Origin: Myxococcus xanthus
GTDB lineage: Bacteria; Myxococcota; Myxococcia; Myxococcales; Myxococcaceae
Assembly: GCF_006402735.1 (NCBI RefSeq)
Contig: NZ_CP017174.1
Span: 3,847,001 to 3,911,000, forward strand
Length of the DNA: 64,000 nucleotides
Direction of reading: 5' to 3'
A program made the position numbers and the translations under genes. This document shows, in pieces, positions 7,948 to 16,429 of the stretch. The stretch's first letter is position 1; the number at the start of each line of letters is the position of its first letter. Under the pieces are notes generated by a model. That model worked only from the letters and a program-made list of their open reading frames with translations. It did no database searches and was not told the origin of the DNA.

Positions 7948-9447
7948 ATGGCCGCACTGGCGGAAGTCCGCGTCGAACAGGTCGCCCGCGAAGACCTGGT
8001 GATGTTCGTCAACGCCTGCTTCTCCTGCACGGGGCAGCGGGAGTTCTACGGCGACGCGCGCGGCCAGTCCGTCTCCATCGAGTTCCTGCACCAGTACATC
8101 CTGGGCAACTACCGCCGGCTCTACGCGCGAACGCTCGCGGCGGGCATCAACCACTTCAATCAAGCGCAGATCATCCTCAACCTGCTCGCCAGTGGCAGCC
8201 CAGCGGATGCCCGGGACAAGGCGGAGGAGGGCGCGCTCATCGCCGCCGCGCTGCGCGCCCTGCCGCCCCAGCGGGCCTTCCGTGTCCTGGAGTCCCTGCG
8301 CGGCCGGCGCATCAACAATCGCCGGGCGCGGGCGATTGTTCGGGACTACGTGCACGGTCGCGCCAACCTGGCCTTCGACGCCGTGAAGTACCGCTCCAAG
8401 CTGCGCGCCGCCGTGTCCCACGGACACCTGAAGCTGGAGGGAGAGCTGGGGCCGTTCCTCTTCCGTGGCTGGAAGAAGCGCTCCTTCACCCAGCCCTTGC
8501 TGGAGACCTTTCGCCGCGCGCACTACACCCACGAGGCTCTGTACGAGCTGCCCTACACGGTGGCGGAGGGCCTGGCGGTGAAGCACGGCATCTCCCGCGA
8601 GGTGTTCCTCCGGCGCATCGAGCCGCGCCTCACGGCGGCGGAGCGCCTGCGCCTGCAAGAATCCGCGGCGCGCGAGCGCGGGACTCCGCCCCCGGTGGAC
8701 CTGGGGCGGGCATCCCTGACGAAGTTGGCGCTGTATGTCCTGGCCCTGTCGCTGGAGGTTCGCCGGGAGCGCCACGCGGAGCTGCACGCCGCGCTGGAGC
8801 AGGCCGCGGCCCGCGTCCTGCGCAGGGCCCCGTCGCCGTTGCAGCGGGTGGCCGCGATTCTGGACAACAGCTATTCGTCGTCCGGGTCGCTGGAGAAGCG
8901 CCGCCGTCCTCTCGGTGTGGCACTGGCCACGCACTACCTGCTGTCCGCTGCCGCCCGGGAGTACCGCGCGTGGTGGACGTGCCCGGTGGAGGAACCGCTG
9001 CTCGTCAGTGCACGAGGGCAGACGGACATCGCCACGCCGCTGTTGGAGGCGTTGGCCTGGGGCGCCGACCTGGTGGTCATCGTCTCCGACGGCTACGACA
9101 ATGATCCGCCCAAGGCGGTGGCCGAGCTGACACGCGTGTTCCGCTCGAAGCTCGACCCGGAGCGCCACACGGCGCTGGTTCATGTCAATCCGGTGTTCGA
9201 TTCGGAGGGGTATGCCCCCCGTTCCTTCGGTGCGGCCGTGCCCACGGTGGGGGTCCGGGACGCGGAGGACTTGCCCACGGTGCTGGGCTTCGCGCGCTTC
9301 GCGGAGGGGGTGGCGTCGCTCTCTGAGCTGGAGGCCTACCTCGCGTCGCGCGTGGGCGCGATGTTGCAGCGGGACGCCGGGGGCCGGCAGGGCCATGACG
9401 AGGGGCGCCGTCAGGATGCGCCGCCGGCGGAGGAGGGCGAATCATGA
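7948..9447 (+). CDS. TROVE/VWA-like (Ro60-type) protein
   Basis: The 499-residue protein has an alpha-helical N-terminal region of about 310 residues resembling the HEAT-like TROVE ring (AGINHFNQAQIILNLLASG; LRALPPQRAFRVLESLRG). A C-terminal von Willebrand A domain follows with a full MIDAS: DNSYSSSGS (DxSxS), the Thr in GQTDIATPL, and the Asp in VSDGYDN. Ro60/Rsr proteins bind misfolded or Y RNAs and assist RNA quality control. ATG at 7948 is preferred over GTG 7939 because GGAGG lies 11 bases before it. The stop overlaps the start of the next gene (ATGA), so the two proteins are probably made together. Confidence 0.78.
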   Translation: MAALAEVRVEQVAREDLVMFVNACFSCTGQREFYGDARGQSVSIEFLHQYILGNYRRLYARTLAAGINHFNQAQIILNLLASGSPADARDKAEEGALIAAALRALPPQRAFRVLESLRGRRINNRRARAIVRDYVHGRANLAFDAVKYRSKLRAAVSHGHLKLEGELGPFLFRGWKKRSFTQPLLETFRRAHYTHEALYELPYTVAEGLAVKHGISREVFLRRIEPRLTAAERLRLQESAARERGTPPPVDLGRASLTKLALYVLALSLEVRRERHAELHAALEQAAARVLRRAPSPLQRVAAILDNSYSSSGSLEKRRRPLGVALATHYLLSAAAREYRAWWTCPVEEPLLVSARGQTDIATPLLEALAWGADLVVIVSDGYDNDPPKAVAELTRVFRSKLDPERHTALVHVNPVFDSEGYAPRSFGAAVPTVGVRDAEDLPTVLGFARFAEGVASLSELEAYLASRVGAMLQRDAGGRQGHDEGRRQDAPPAEEGES

Positions 9448-10613
9448 CGGACGCACGGCTCATTCAACGGCTGGAGCCCGCGGGCCTGCGGTTGGCTCCG
9501 TCTCAGGTCTGCGGTGGCATCCGGTTGGTGCCAGTCTTGAGGGACGAGGTGCGTGGCGACCTCCGCATGACCTTGCGGACGTACGACGACGTGGCCGCGG
9601 TCGTCTCGGTGAAGGGTGGGCTGAAGGAGCCAGGCCTCAAGTACATCTCGTATGTTCCTCACGGCCTGGTCATGACGTGGGGAAACCGTCAGGCGGAAGC
9701 CGTCTATGGAACGCAGCTGCAAGCCGTGGATGGGAAGAGCCTGAGGGCTGGCCCCTTCTCCATCCGGCTGCTGCACCGGATGGTGCACCGTGAGGACCGC
9801 CGCCAGCTTCGGATGCTCCCGTTGCATCTGGCCATGGAGGGCTTCCTGTCCTTGCAGTTCGGCGGGCCGGAGATTGCCTGGGCCGAGTATTCACGCGAGG
9901 GCCTCTCGCGAGGCCTGGCCCCTCGCTCCGAGAGCTCGGTCCCTGGGTGGGCATCGCCAATGCTGGATGGGGCGCTGCGCACCTTCGAAATCCATCCGCG
10001 GCAGGTGGGTCTGCTGCTGTTCAACGCGGACGTGTTGCTGTCGGCCTTCGTCGTCGCGCACCCGGATGACTACCGCGCGCTCCACAGGACATTGGTGGAG
10101 GACTTCTATTGCGACCTGCTGCTCCAGTACGGATTCCTGGGGGACGCGCCCGAATTGGGGCTCACCCTGGATGACGCTCGGGTGTCCAGCTTGGAGGACT
10201 TGCGCAACGAGGTGCACCGCATGCGCCAGGACTGGGCCGACTTCCACGGTTTCATGGCCGGGAGCCTCTTCGGTGCCAGCCTGTCGTCCACCCCTGTCTA
10301 CAAGGCGGGCGGTTTTCTCCTCCAGCGCTTCCACACCTCGCTGGACCCGGCAGAGGAGAACCACATCGGCGAGGCCATCGTCGGTACGGACGGCACCCTG
10401 GAGTACCTCAAGACGTATCGCTTGTCGGCGGCCCAGACGCGCCGGGCTTACCTCTTGTCACAGCTTGCCCAGTGCGAATGGCATCTGGAGGACACGGCGG
10501 AGCGTCTGCGCACCACGGCCAGCGACCTGTCCCTCCGCCTGCGAAACGCCGGATTCGGCTATCTCCTCAAGGACTCCGTCCTCGAAGCCGCCCAGCGGAA
10601 GCCTCGCCGCTGA
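9444..10613 (+). CDS. Partner of the TROVE/VWA protein, with C-terminal Fis-type HTH
   Basis: The 389-residue protein overlaps the TROVE/VWA gene by 4 bases. Its body is a mixed alpha/beta domain I do not recognise with certainty; from memory it resembles the family Pfam calls ARPP-2, unverified. The last 50 residues (LAQCEWHLEDTAERL then SLRLRNAGFGYLL) have the spacing of a Fis-type helix-turn-helix such as those ending sigma-54 activators. It has no signal peptide or membrane segment. Coupling suggests an RNA-linked or DNA-linked role with its partner; that is inference. Confidence 0.7.
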   Translation: MTDARLIQRLEPAGLRLAPSQVCGGIRLVPVLRDEVRGDLRMTLRTYDDVAAVVSVKGGLKEPGLKYISYVPHGLVMTWGNRQAEAVYGTQLQAVDGKSLRAGPFSIRLLHRMVHREDRRQLRMLPLHLAMEGFLSLQFGGPEIAWAEYSREGLSRGLAPRSESSVPGWASPMLDGALRTFEIHPRQVGLLLFNADVLLSAFVVAHPDDYRALHRTLVEDFYCDLLLQYGFLGDAPELGLTLDDARVSSLEDLRNEVHRMRQDWADFHGFMAGSLFGASLSSTPVYKAGGFLLQRFHTSLDPAEENHIGEAIVGTDGTLEYLKTYRLSAAQTRRAYLLSQLAQCEWHLEDTAERLRTTASDLSLRLRNAGFGYLLKDSVLEAAQRKPRR

Positions 10614-10630
10614 GTTCTCGCGCGGCGGTG

Positions 10631-11239
10631 TTACTCCTCGGGCTTCGCGGGCGGCGGCGGCGCATAGCCTGTGGCGGCCATCCGCTGCCCGCTGCGCTGA
10701 TACATCTCCGCGGGCATGTCCTGCACGCCGGTGCCGTCAATCCATCGATTGTAGAAGTTGAAGAGCGCGCACACCGTCACGGTGTCGAAGAGGGCTTCGT
10801 CCGTCCACCCGGCGTCCTTCAAGCGTGCGATGTCCTCCCGTCCCACCTGCGCCGCACGGTGGTTGAGGGTGTCCACGAAGGCAAAGAGCGTCTTCTCGGC
10901 CTCGGAGATGGGGGCTGTCGCCACGTCCTCCAAGACTGCTTTCACCATGTCGGGATTGCCCAGCAGTTCCGCCGCGACCGCGGCGTGAGAGCCCGTTCAA
11001 AACAAGCATTGGTTGCCGCGCGATGTGTACGCGGCAATCAGCTCTCTCAGTCCGGGCGACAGCGGGGAAGGTCCCCGCATGACTTCATGGGTGAAGCGGG
11101 ACAGGGCCTCGCCCAATCGCGGCTTGTACGCGAACAGGTGCCAGATCTGCGGGACGGGAGAGCCCACCTCTCGGGCCATGCGAATCAGCCGGCCGTAGTG
11201 GCCATCGGATTCGCGGTCCTCGACGTCCTTCAGATGCAT
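10631..11239 (-). CDS. AhpD-like (peroxidase-related) protein, probable selenoprotein with Sec81
   Basis: Two adjacent reading blocks in one frame are separated only by a TGA at 10997-10999. Read through, they give a 202-residue protein of the AhpD/carboxymuconolactone decarboxylase superfamily. The TGA falls exactly on the second redox residue of the family CxxC motif: GNQCLF-U-TGSHAAVA, Cys78 and Sec81. A GC-rich hairpin starts 11 bases after the TGA (10970-10985). The N-terminal block starts MHLKDVEDRE at ATG 11239; the C-terminal block continues through AWTDEAL-like helices (KDAGWTDEALFDTVTVCALFNFYNR given here only as start KDAGWTDEAL) to EE. The role is likely thiol/peroxide redox chemistry. 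The alternative is a gene inactivated by a nonsense mutation. Confidence 0.8.
10970..10985 (-). promoter_or_regulatory. Candidate bacterial SECIS hairpin
   Basis: On the minus strand CGCCGC-GGTC-GCGGCG forms a perfect 6-bp stem with a 4-base loop that begins with G. It starts 11 bases downstream of the in-frame TGA, within the usual window for a bacterial SECIS element recognised by SelB. It is coding sequence (Ala/Val-rich), so the GC-rich hairpin could also arise by chance. Confidence 0.5.
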
Positions 11240-11324
11240 GCGGTCCACGGCACCCTCGGCGGCAGCGGGCTGGAATGTCCAGCCCGCATGCTCGCATGGG
11301 CCACGGCGTGCCACCAGCCTTCGC

Positions 11325-12122
11325 TCAGGCGCTGGGCCCCTGAAGCGACGTCAGGAAGGCATCCAGCACGGCGTTGACCCGATCGGGCTGTTCCTGGTTG
11401 GCCAGGTGCCCCGCATCCGGAATGACCTCCAGCTTCGCTCCGGAGATCAGTCCGGCGATTTCCTTCGCCTTGGCCAGCGGGGTGAGGGCGTCGTGCTCGC
11501 CCACGACGACCAGTGCCGGGCCCGCGTACCGCGCCAGCATGTCCTTGCTGTCCGGACGCAGGGCCATGCCGCGCAGCGCGGCCGCGACGCTCGCGGGCGA
11601 GGCCGCGCGCATCAGTGCCGCCACTTCCTGGGCCACCGGTGAGTCCGGTCCCGCGGCCACCATCTTGGGAAGCATGGCCTGGATGATGGGCTCCACGCCG
11701 GCCTCCAGCGCCTGGGTCGCGGAGGTCTCCCGGCGCGCCTTGCCCTCCGCGTCGTCCGCGGTGGCCTGCGTATCCATCAACACCAGCCCGCTGACGCGGC
11801 CCGCATCCTCGCGCAGCAGGGCCATGGCGGCGTAGCCCCCCATGGACACGCCACCCACCACCACGGTGTCCAGCTTCAGCGCGTCCAGCAGCGCCAGCGC
11901 GTCACGCGCGATGCGGGACATCTCCGTGGGGCCGTCGCCCAGCGCGCTCTCACCGAAGCCTCGGATGTCCGGGATGATGAAGCGGTAGCGCCCCGACAGC
12001 GCCTTCACCTGTTTGTCGAATGTGCTGCCATTCAGCGGAAACGCATGCAGCAGCAGCACGGGCGGGCCCTTGCCCTCGTCCCGGTAGTGCAGGGGGACGC
12101 CATCCACGGCGACGGTCAGCAT
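11325..12122 (-). CDS. Alpha/beta-fold hydrolase
   Basis: The 265-residue protein is a classic alpha/beta hydrolase. It shows the oxyanion strand LLLHAFPLNGSTF, the nucleophile elbow VGGVSMGGYAAMA (Ser), acid Asp in VVGEHDALTP and His in DAGHLANQEQP. It is similar in layout to 3-oxoadipate enol-lactonase/BioH-type enzymes, but the substrate cannot be assigned. It lies 86 bases upstream of the AhpD-like selenoprotein gene in the same direction and may be cotranscribed with it. Confidence 0.9.
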   Translation of the reverse strand: MLTVAVDGVPLHYRDEGKGPPVLLLHAFPLNGSTFDKQVKALSGRYRFIIPDIRGFGESALGDGPTEMSRIARDALALLDALKLDTVVVGGVSMGGYAAMALLREDAGRVSGLVLMDTQATADDAEGKARRETSATQALEAGVEPIIQAMLPKMVAAGPDSPVAQEVAALMRAASPASVAAALRGMALRPDSKDMLARYAGPALVVVGEHDALTPLAKAKEIAGLISGAKLEVIPDAGHLANQEQPDRVNAVLDAFLTSLQGPSA

Positions 12123-12144
12123 GTTTCCTCTCCTCGCGAAAATG

Positions 12145-13089
12145 TCAGAGCCACTCTTTGTGCTTGAACCAGAAGATCATCCCCACCGGCAGCGCGAGAA
12201 TCGACGCCCACATCAGGTACCAAGCGCCGTTCGTGTAGAGCCGGTCGAAGTTCTGCCCGAAGAATCCGACGATGCAGGACAGCGGCAGGAAGATGGTGGC
12301 GAAGATGGTGAGCTGCTTGGAGATATCGTTCGTTTTGTTCGCCACCATGGACAGGTAGCCGTCAATCACGTTGCCGATGATGTCGCGCCCGGCATCAATC
12401 TGCTCGTACAGCCGCACCAGATGGTCGTACACGTCACGGAAGTAGAGCGTCGTCTTCTCGTGGACGTGGGGGATGCCTCGCCGGGACAGCAAGCCCACCA
12501 CGTCGCGCTGGGGCGACAGCACTCGCCGGAACGTCACCAGCATCCGCTTCATGGCGAAGATGCGTTGCAGGTGGGACTTCTCCGGCTTGTCGAAGATGGC
12601 GATCTCCAGGTCCTCGAGCTCATCGCTGAACGCGTCGAGGATGGGGAACTGCGCATCCACCAAGGTGTCCGCGAGCATGTAGAAGACGAAGTCCGTCCCG
12701 CGGATGAGCGTCGCCTGCGGGTCGTCCTTCACGCGGCGCACCACGGTGTCGTGGCCAGCGAAGGGGAGCTCGTGGACGCTGATAAGCCAGTCCTTCGCCA
12801 GGAAGAAGTGGTGCTCGTGCAGCGTCAGTTCGCAGATGTCCTTGCCCGTGACGGTGAATCCCTGGAGTACGACGAACTGGTGGTTGGGGTATTCCTCCAG
12901 CTTGGGCCGCTGGTCCAGGTGGAGGCAGTCCTCCACGGCCAGCTTGTGCAGACCGAACCGCGCGGCCAGCCGGGCCAACACCTCCTCGGTCGGATGCAGG
13001 ACGTCGATCCACTTCCGGCCGTCCTCGCCCAGCAGCTCTTCACCACCGGTGAGAAGTTGACCGTCCTTCACAAGACAGACCTGAATCAT
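12145..13089 (-). CDS. corA: CorA-family divalent metal transporter with GQN motif
   Basis: CorA proteins are homopentameric Mg2+ channels with a large cytoplasmic funnel and two C-terminal helices. The 314-residue protein has that plan: a soluble N-terminal domain, then helices around LTIFATIFLPLSCIVGFFG and YLMWASILALPVGMIFWF with a basic tail KHKEWL. The signature loop reads GFFGQNF, so the universal GMN selectivity motif is GQN. ATG at 13089 (MIQVCLVKDG) follows GGAG at a good distance; an upstream ATG at 13125 would add 12 residues. The upstream gene is divergent. Confidence 0.87.
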   Translation of the reverse strand: MIQVCLVKDGQLLTGGEELLGEDGRKWIDVLHPTEEVLARLAARFGLHKLAVEDCLHLDQRPKLEEYPNHQFVVLQGFTVTGKDICELTLHEHHFFLAKDWLISVHELPFAGHDTVVRRVKDDPQATLIRGTDFVFYMLADTLVDAQFPILDAFSDELEDLEIAIFDKPEKSHLQRIFAMKRMLVTFRRVLSPQRDVVGLLSRRGIPHVHEKTTLYFRDVYDHLVRLYEQIDAGRDIIGNVIDGYLSMVANKTNDISKQLTIFATIFLPLSCIVGFFGQNFDRLYTNGAWYLMWASILALPVGMIFWFKHKEWL

Positions 13090-13168
13090 CCCGTAGCGCT
13101 CCCAAGCCAGCGGCATGGCCCGCATGCGAGTGCTAGAACTCCCCCGCGCGGAAGTCGAGCGCTAGAGT

Positions 13169-14308
13169 GTGACACCCGTGTCTGAAGCCGCTGAGACCCC
13201 CCAGGCCTCGCTGTCCGCGAGGCTCGAAGAAATCCTCCAGTCCCATCCGGATCCGGCGTTCGCCGGCCGCCTGCGCAAGGTGTACGTCGCCACCGCGCAC
13301 GCCATCTCCCGGCTGAGCGACCTCGACCTGGTGCGGTACGAAACGCCCGTCGTGGATTCCTCGCCGGACCTCTCCTTGTGGGAAGAGATGGCGCCCGTCA
13401 TCCGTGACACGGTGATGGACGTCAACGGCCTGCTGAACGTCATCCGGGAAGAGTTCCCCGTGCCGTCCCCGGGCGGCGCGAGCGCGCAGGCCCCCGTCGG
13501 CATCCTCCAGGATGCGATGAGCCAGATTGCCCAGGGCATCACCCAACTGGGCGAGGCCATGCGCAATCCGTCGGTCGTGAGCGACCGGTGGACGCTGCTG
13601 GCGGAGATTCAGCGCATCCGCGCGCGCTTCCGCGAGCAGATGAGCAACCTGGTGTTCGAGTCCGCGAGCCTCCTGGGCGAGGTGACGCGGGCCCAGGTGG
13701 TGCCGGGCTACGCGGCGGAGGTGAAGGCCGCGGTGACGGTCCGCGCCATCACCGCCGACCTGGGCCGCATCCTCACCGCGCGCCTGAAGAAGGTCCGCGA
13801 TGCGGAGGCGCAGGACGTGCAGTGGAACGCCCAGCAGCTCCAGACGGAAATGGACGCCTTCGGGCGCACGGCCGCGTACCGGAATCTGCGCGCGCAGGAC
13901 AAGCGGCACATCGTGGAGATGCGCGCCGAGGTCGGCCGCCTGGCCATCCTCCCGAACCCGTCCCGCGCGGAGTTGGTGACGGTGGTGGAGGCCCTGGACA
14001 CCTTCGTCCAAGGCCTGTCCGCGGTGAACCAGCGACAGCTGCTCATCATCCATGACCGCGAGGTGTGGGCGTCGTGTGGCGTCCGGCTGGAGCGCGCCAT
14101 GTCGCTGGTGGGCTCTGACCCCGCGGGCGCGGCCCGGGCCCTGGCCGAGGCGGCCGGCAGCGGCCAGTCCCTCTACGGCCGTGCGACGGAGCTGGATGCC
14201 TTCCTGCGCAAGGCGCGCAAACTCCAGGTGGGCCAGCTCCCGCCCGACGAGCTGCGGTCCACCATCGTCACCTTCCAGGGCCTGCTCGCCGGTCTGGACG
14301 TGATGTGA
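13169..14308 (+). CDS. Uncharacterised helical cytoplasmic protein
   Basis: The 379-residue protein has no signal peptide, membrane segment or motif that I recognise. It is predicted to be mostly alpha-helical, with long Leu/Arg-rich stretches (EIQRIRARFREQMSNLVFE; LGRILTARLKKVRDAEAQD) suggestive of coiled-coil packing. GTG at 13169 and GTG at 13178 are both possible starts. Its stop overlaps the next start (TGATG), so it is translationally coupled to the HAD phosphatase gene. Confidence 0.75.
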   Translation: MTPVSEAAETPQASLSARLEEILQSHPDPAFAGRLRKVYVATAHAISRLSDLDLVRYETPVVDSSPDLSLWEEMAPVIRDTVMDVNGLLNVIREEFPVPSPGGASAQAPVGILQDAMSQIAQGITQLGEAMRNPSVVSDRWTLLAEIQRIRARFREQMSNLVFESASLLGEVTRAQVVPGYAAEVKAAVTVRAITADLGRILTARLKKVRDAEAQDVQWNAQQLQTEMDAFGRTAAYRNLRAQDKRHIVEMRAEVGRLAILPNPSRAELVTVVEALDTFVQGLSAVNQRQLLIIHDREVWASCGVRLERAMSLVGSDPAGAARALAEAAGSGQSLYGRATELDAFLRKARKLQVGQLPPDELRSTIVTFQGLLAGLDVM

Positions 14309-15138
14309 TGAAGGCGCTCCTGAAGGCGCGAGTTCCGCGCCCGCTTCGCGAGTCCGACCTGTCCCGCGTGGAGGGCATCTTCACCGACGTGGATGGCACG
14401 CTGACCACGGGCCACAAGCTGCGCTCGGACACGGTGCGGGCGCTGGAGCGCCTGTCGTCCGCGGGCCTGCGCGTGGTGCTGGTGAGTGGCCGCCCGGCGG
14501 GCTGGGGAGAGGCCTGGGCGCGGCAGCTCCCCGTGGACGGCGTCATCGTGGAGAACGGTGGCCTGTTCTTCCTGAAGGGCGCGCATGGCCGGCTGCGGAA
14601 GGTCTACGCGGAGGCGCCGGCGGAGCGGGTGGCGAACCGGCGGAGGCTCCAGTCCGAGGTGGCCCGGGTGCTCAAGAAGGTGCCCGGCGCGCGGCTGTCC
14701 ATGGACAGCGCGTACACGGAAGTGGACCTGGCGGTGGACTACAACGAGGAGGCCCGCCTGGGGGACGCGGGGGCGGACCGCATCGAGTCCCTGTTGGTTG
14801 CGCGAGGCGTGACGGCCGTGCGCTCGTCGGTCCACATCAACTGCTGGCTGGGCCGCTTCGACAAGCTGAGCGCCACGCGGCGCTTCTCGCGGGCGGCGTG
14901 GGGCGAACGGCTGGACCCACGTGACGGCCGTTATGTATACGCGGGGGATTCTTTCAACGACGCCCCGATGTTCGCCGCCTTTGGACTGGGCGTGGGCGTG
15001 GCCAACGTGCGGGCCGTCCTGGACCGCATCGAGGCGCCACCTGCTTTCATCACCCGGGCGCCCGAGGGGCGGGGCTTCGAGGAACTGGCTCGCGCCATCC
15101 TGGCCCGGAGGGGCCGCGGCGCGGCCCGTGAGGAGTGA
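14308..15138 (+). CDS. HAD-superfamily phosphatase (Cof/IIB-type)
   Basis: The 276-residue protein carries HAD motif I IFTDVDGTLTT (two Asp), motif II Ser in VVLVSGRPAG, and motif IV GDSFNDAPMF. An inserted cap of about 100 residues between motifs II and IV matches type IIB sugar-phosphate phosphatases. The substrate is unknown; candidates include phosphosugars such as mannosyl-3-phosphoglycerate. It begins at the ATG overlapping the upstream stop and lies 4 bases ahead of the methyltransferase gene start region, so the three genes probably form one transcript. Confidence 0.87.
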   Translation: MKALLKARVPRPLRESDLSRVEGIFTDVDGTLTTGHKLRSDTVRALERLSSAGLRVVLVSGRPAGWGEAWARQLPVDGVIVENGGLFFLKGAHGRLRKVYAEAPAERVANRRRLQSEVARVLKKVPGARLSMDSAYTEVDLAVDYNEEARLGDAGADRIESLLVARGVTAVRSSVHINCWLGRFDKLSATRRFSRAAWGERLDPRDGRYVYAGDSFNDAPMFAAFGLGVGVANVRAVLDRIEAPPAFITRAPEGRGFEELARAILARRGRGAAREE

Positions 15139-15142
15139 CACC

Positions 15143-16339
15143 GTGAATGTCGTGAAGCTGGAGCTGGCGCGCGGACTGGGGCGCCACCTGCGCGCGGGGC
15201 ACCCGTGGGTGTTCCGCAAGGCGCTGGAGCACGTGCCGAAGATTCCGGCCGGCAGCGTGGTGGACCTGACGGAGAACGGGAAGTTCGTGGCGCGCGGGTA
15301 TTACGACCCGCACTCGGCCATCGCCGTGCGCGTGCTCACGCGCGACTCGCGCGACACCGTGGATGCGGGCTTCATCACCCGGCGGGTGCGTCAGGCCCTG
15401 TCCGAGCGCACGGCCCTCATCGACCTCACCGACACGGACAGCTACCGCCTGATTCATGGCGAGGGCGACGGCCTGCCGGGCGTGGTGGTGGACCTGTACG
15501 CGGGCTGGGCGGTGATGAAGCTGTACTCCGCGGGCCTCACGCCGTACCGGCCGCTCCTCATCGAGGCGCTGAAGGCCGGCGTGCCCGGGCTCAAGGGCAT
15601 CATCGGCCGTGATGAGGTCGGCCGCGACGACGTCGACGAGGACGAGGGCCGCGGCTCCGGGAAGATGCTCTACGGCCACGAGGCCCCGGAGCTGATTCCC
15701 ATCCGCGAGCGCGGGGCCACCTTCCTGGTGGACGCCTGGAAGGGGCAGAAGACGGGCTTCTTCCTCGACCAGCGGGAGAACCGCTACCTCATCCGGCGGC
15801 TGGGCAAGGGCCGCGACGTGCTCAACTGCTTCAGCTTCAGCGGCGGCTTCTCCGTCAACGCGGCGCTGGGCGGGGCCAACAGCGTCTTCTCCGTGGATCA
15901 GGATCCGGACGCCATCGCCCTGGCCCGGGAGAACTTCACGCGCAACGGCATCGCCGCGGAGAAGCACGACTTCCTGGCGGCGGACGTCTTCAAGATCATC
16001 CAGTCCTTCAAGGACGAGGGCCGCACCTTCGACCTCATCATCCTGGACCCGCCCGCCTTCGCGAAGACTCAGCGCGCGGTGCAGGCGGCCATCGACGGGT
16101 ACGCGTCCCTCAACCGGCAGGCGCTGGGCATCCTCCGGCCGGGCGGGCTGTTGGCCACTGCGTCGTGCTCGGCGCGCGTGAGCCCGGAGGACTTCATGGG
16201 CGCGGTGCGCGAGGCGGGTTTCAAGGCGGGCGTGGACCTGGCGCTCGTCGAGGAGCGCTACCAGCCGCCGGACCACCCGGTGCGCCTGCAGTTCCCGGAG
16301 GGGAAGTACCTCAAGTTCTACGTGCTGCAGTCCGTGTAG
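15143..16339 (+). CDS. rlmI: RlmI-like rRNA cytosine-C5 methyltransferase
   Basis: The 398-residue protein has the RlmI plan: an N-terminal PUA domain (LRAGHPWVFRKALE...GSVVDL), a central domain, then a Rossmann methyltransferase with NCFSFSGGFS (SAM loop), DQDPDAIALA, and the catalytic LDPPAFAK. A Cys in TASCSARVS fits the nucleophile of the family. RlmI methylates a cytosine in 23S rRNA in E. coli; the exact target here is inferred. GTG at 15143 follows GAGGAG at 7-base spacing. Confidence 0.85.
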   Translation: MNVVKLELARGLGRHLRAGHPWVFRKALEHVPKIPAGSVVDLTENGKFVARGYYDPHSAIAVRVLTRDSRDTVDAGFITRRVRQALSERTALIDLTDTDSYRLIHGEGDGLPGVVVDLYAGWAVMKLYSAGLTPYRPLLIEALKAGVPGLKGIIGRDEVGRDDVDEDEGRGSGKMLYGHEAPELIPIRERGATFLVDAWKGQKTGFFLDQRENRYLIRRLGKGRDVLNCFSFSGGFSVNAALGGANSVFSVDQDPDAIALARENFTRNGIAAEKHDFLAADVFKIIQSFKDEGRTFDLIILDPPAFAKTQRAVQAAIDGYASLNRQALGILRPGGLLATASCSARVSPEDFMGAVREAGFKAGVDLALVEERYQPPDHPVRLQFPEGKYLKFYVLQSV

Positions 16340-16371
16340 CCCGCCGACGAGAAGCGCGCGCTGAAACGCAA

Positions 16372-16402
16372 GAGGCCACGAGGTTCATCACCTCGTGGCC
16401 TC
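16372..16402. terminator. Bidirectional terminator between convergent genes
   Basis: A perfect 12-bp stem GAGGCCACGAGG / CCTCGTGGCCTC closes a 7-base loop, followed on the plus strand by CGCTGTTTCC. It sits between the convergent rlmI-like and lipase-like genes and could serve both. Confidence 0.85.
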
Positions 16403-16429
16403 CGCTGTTTCCCGGTAGGGAAGGGTGCC

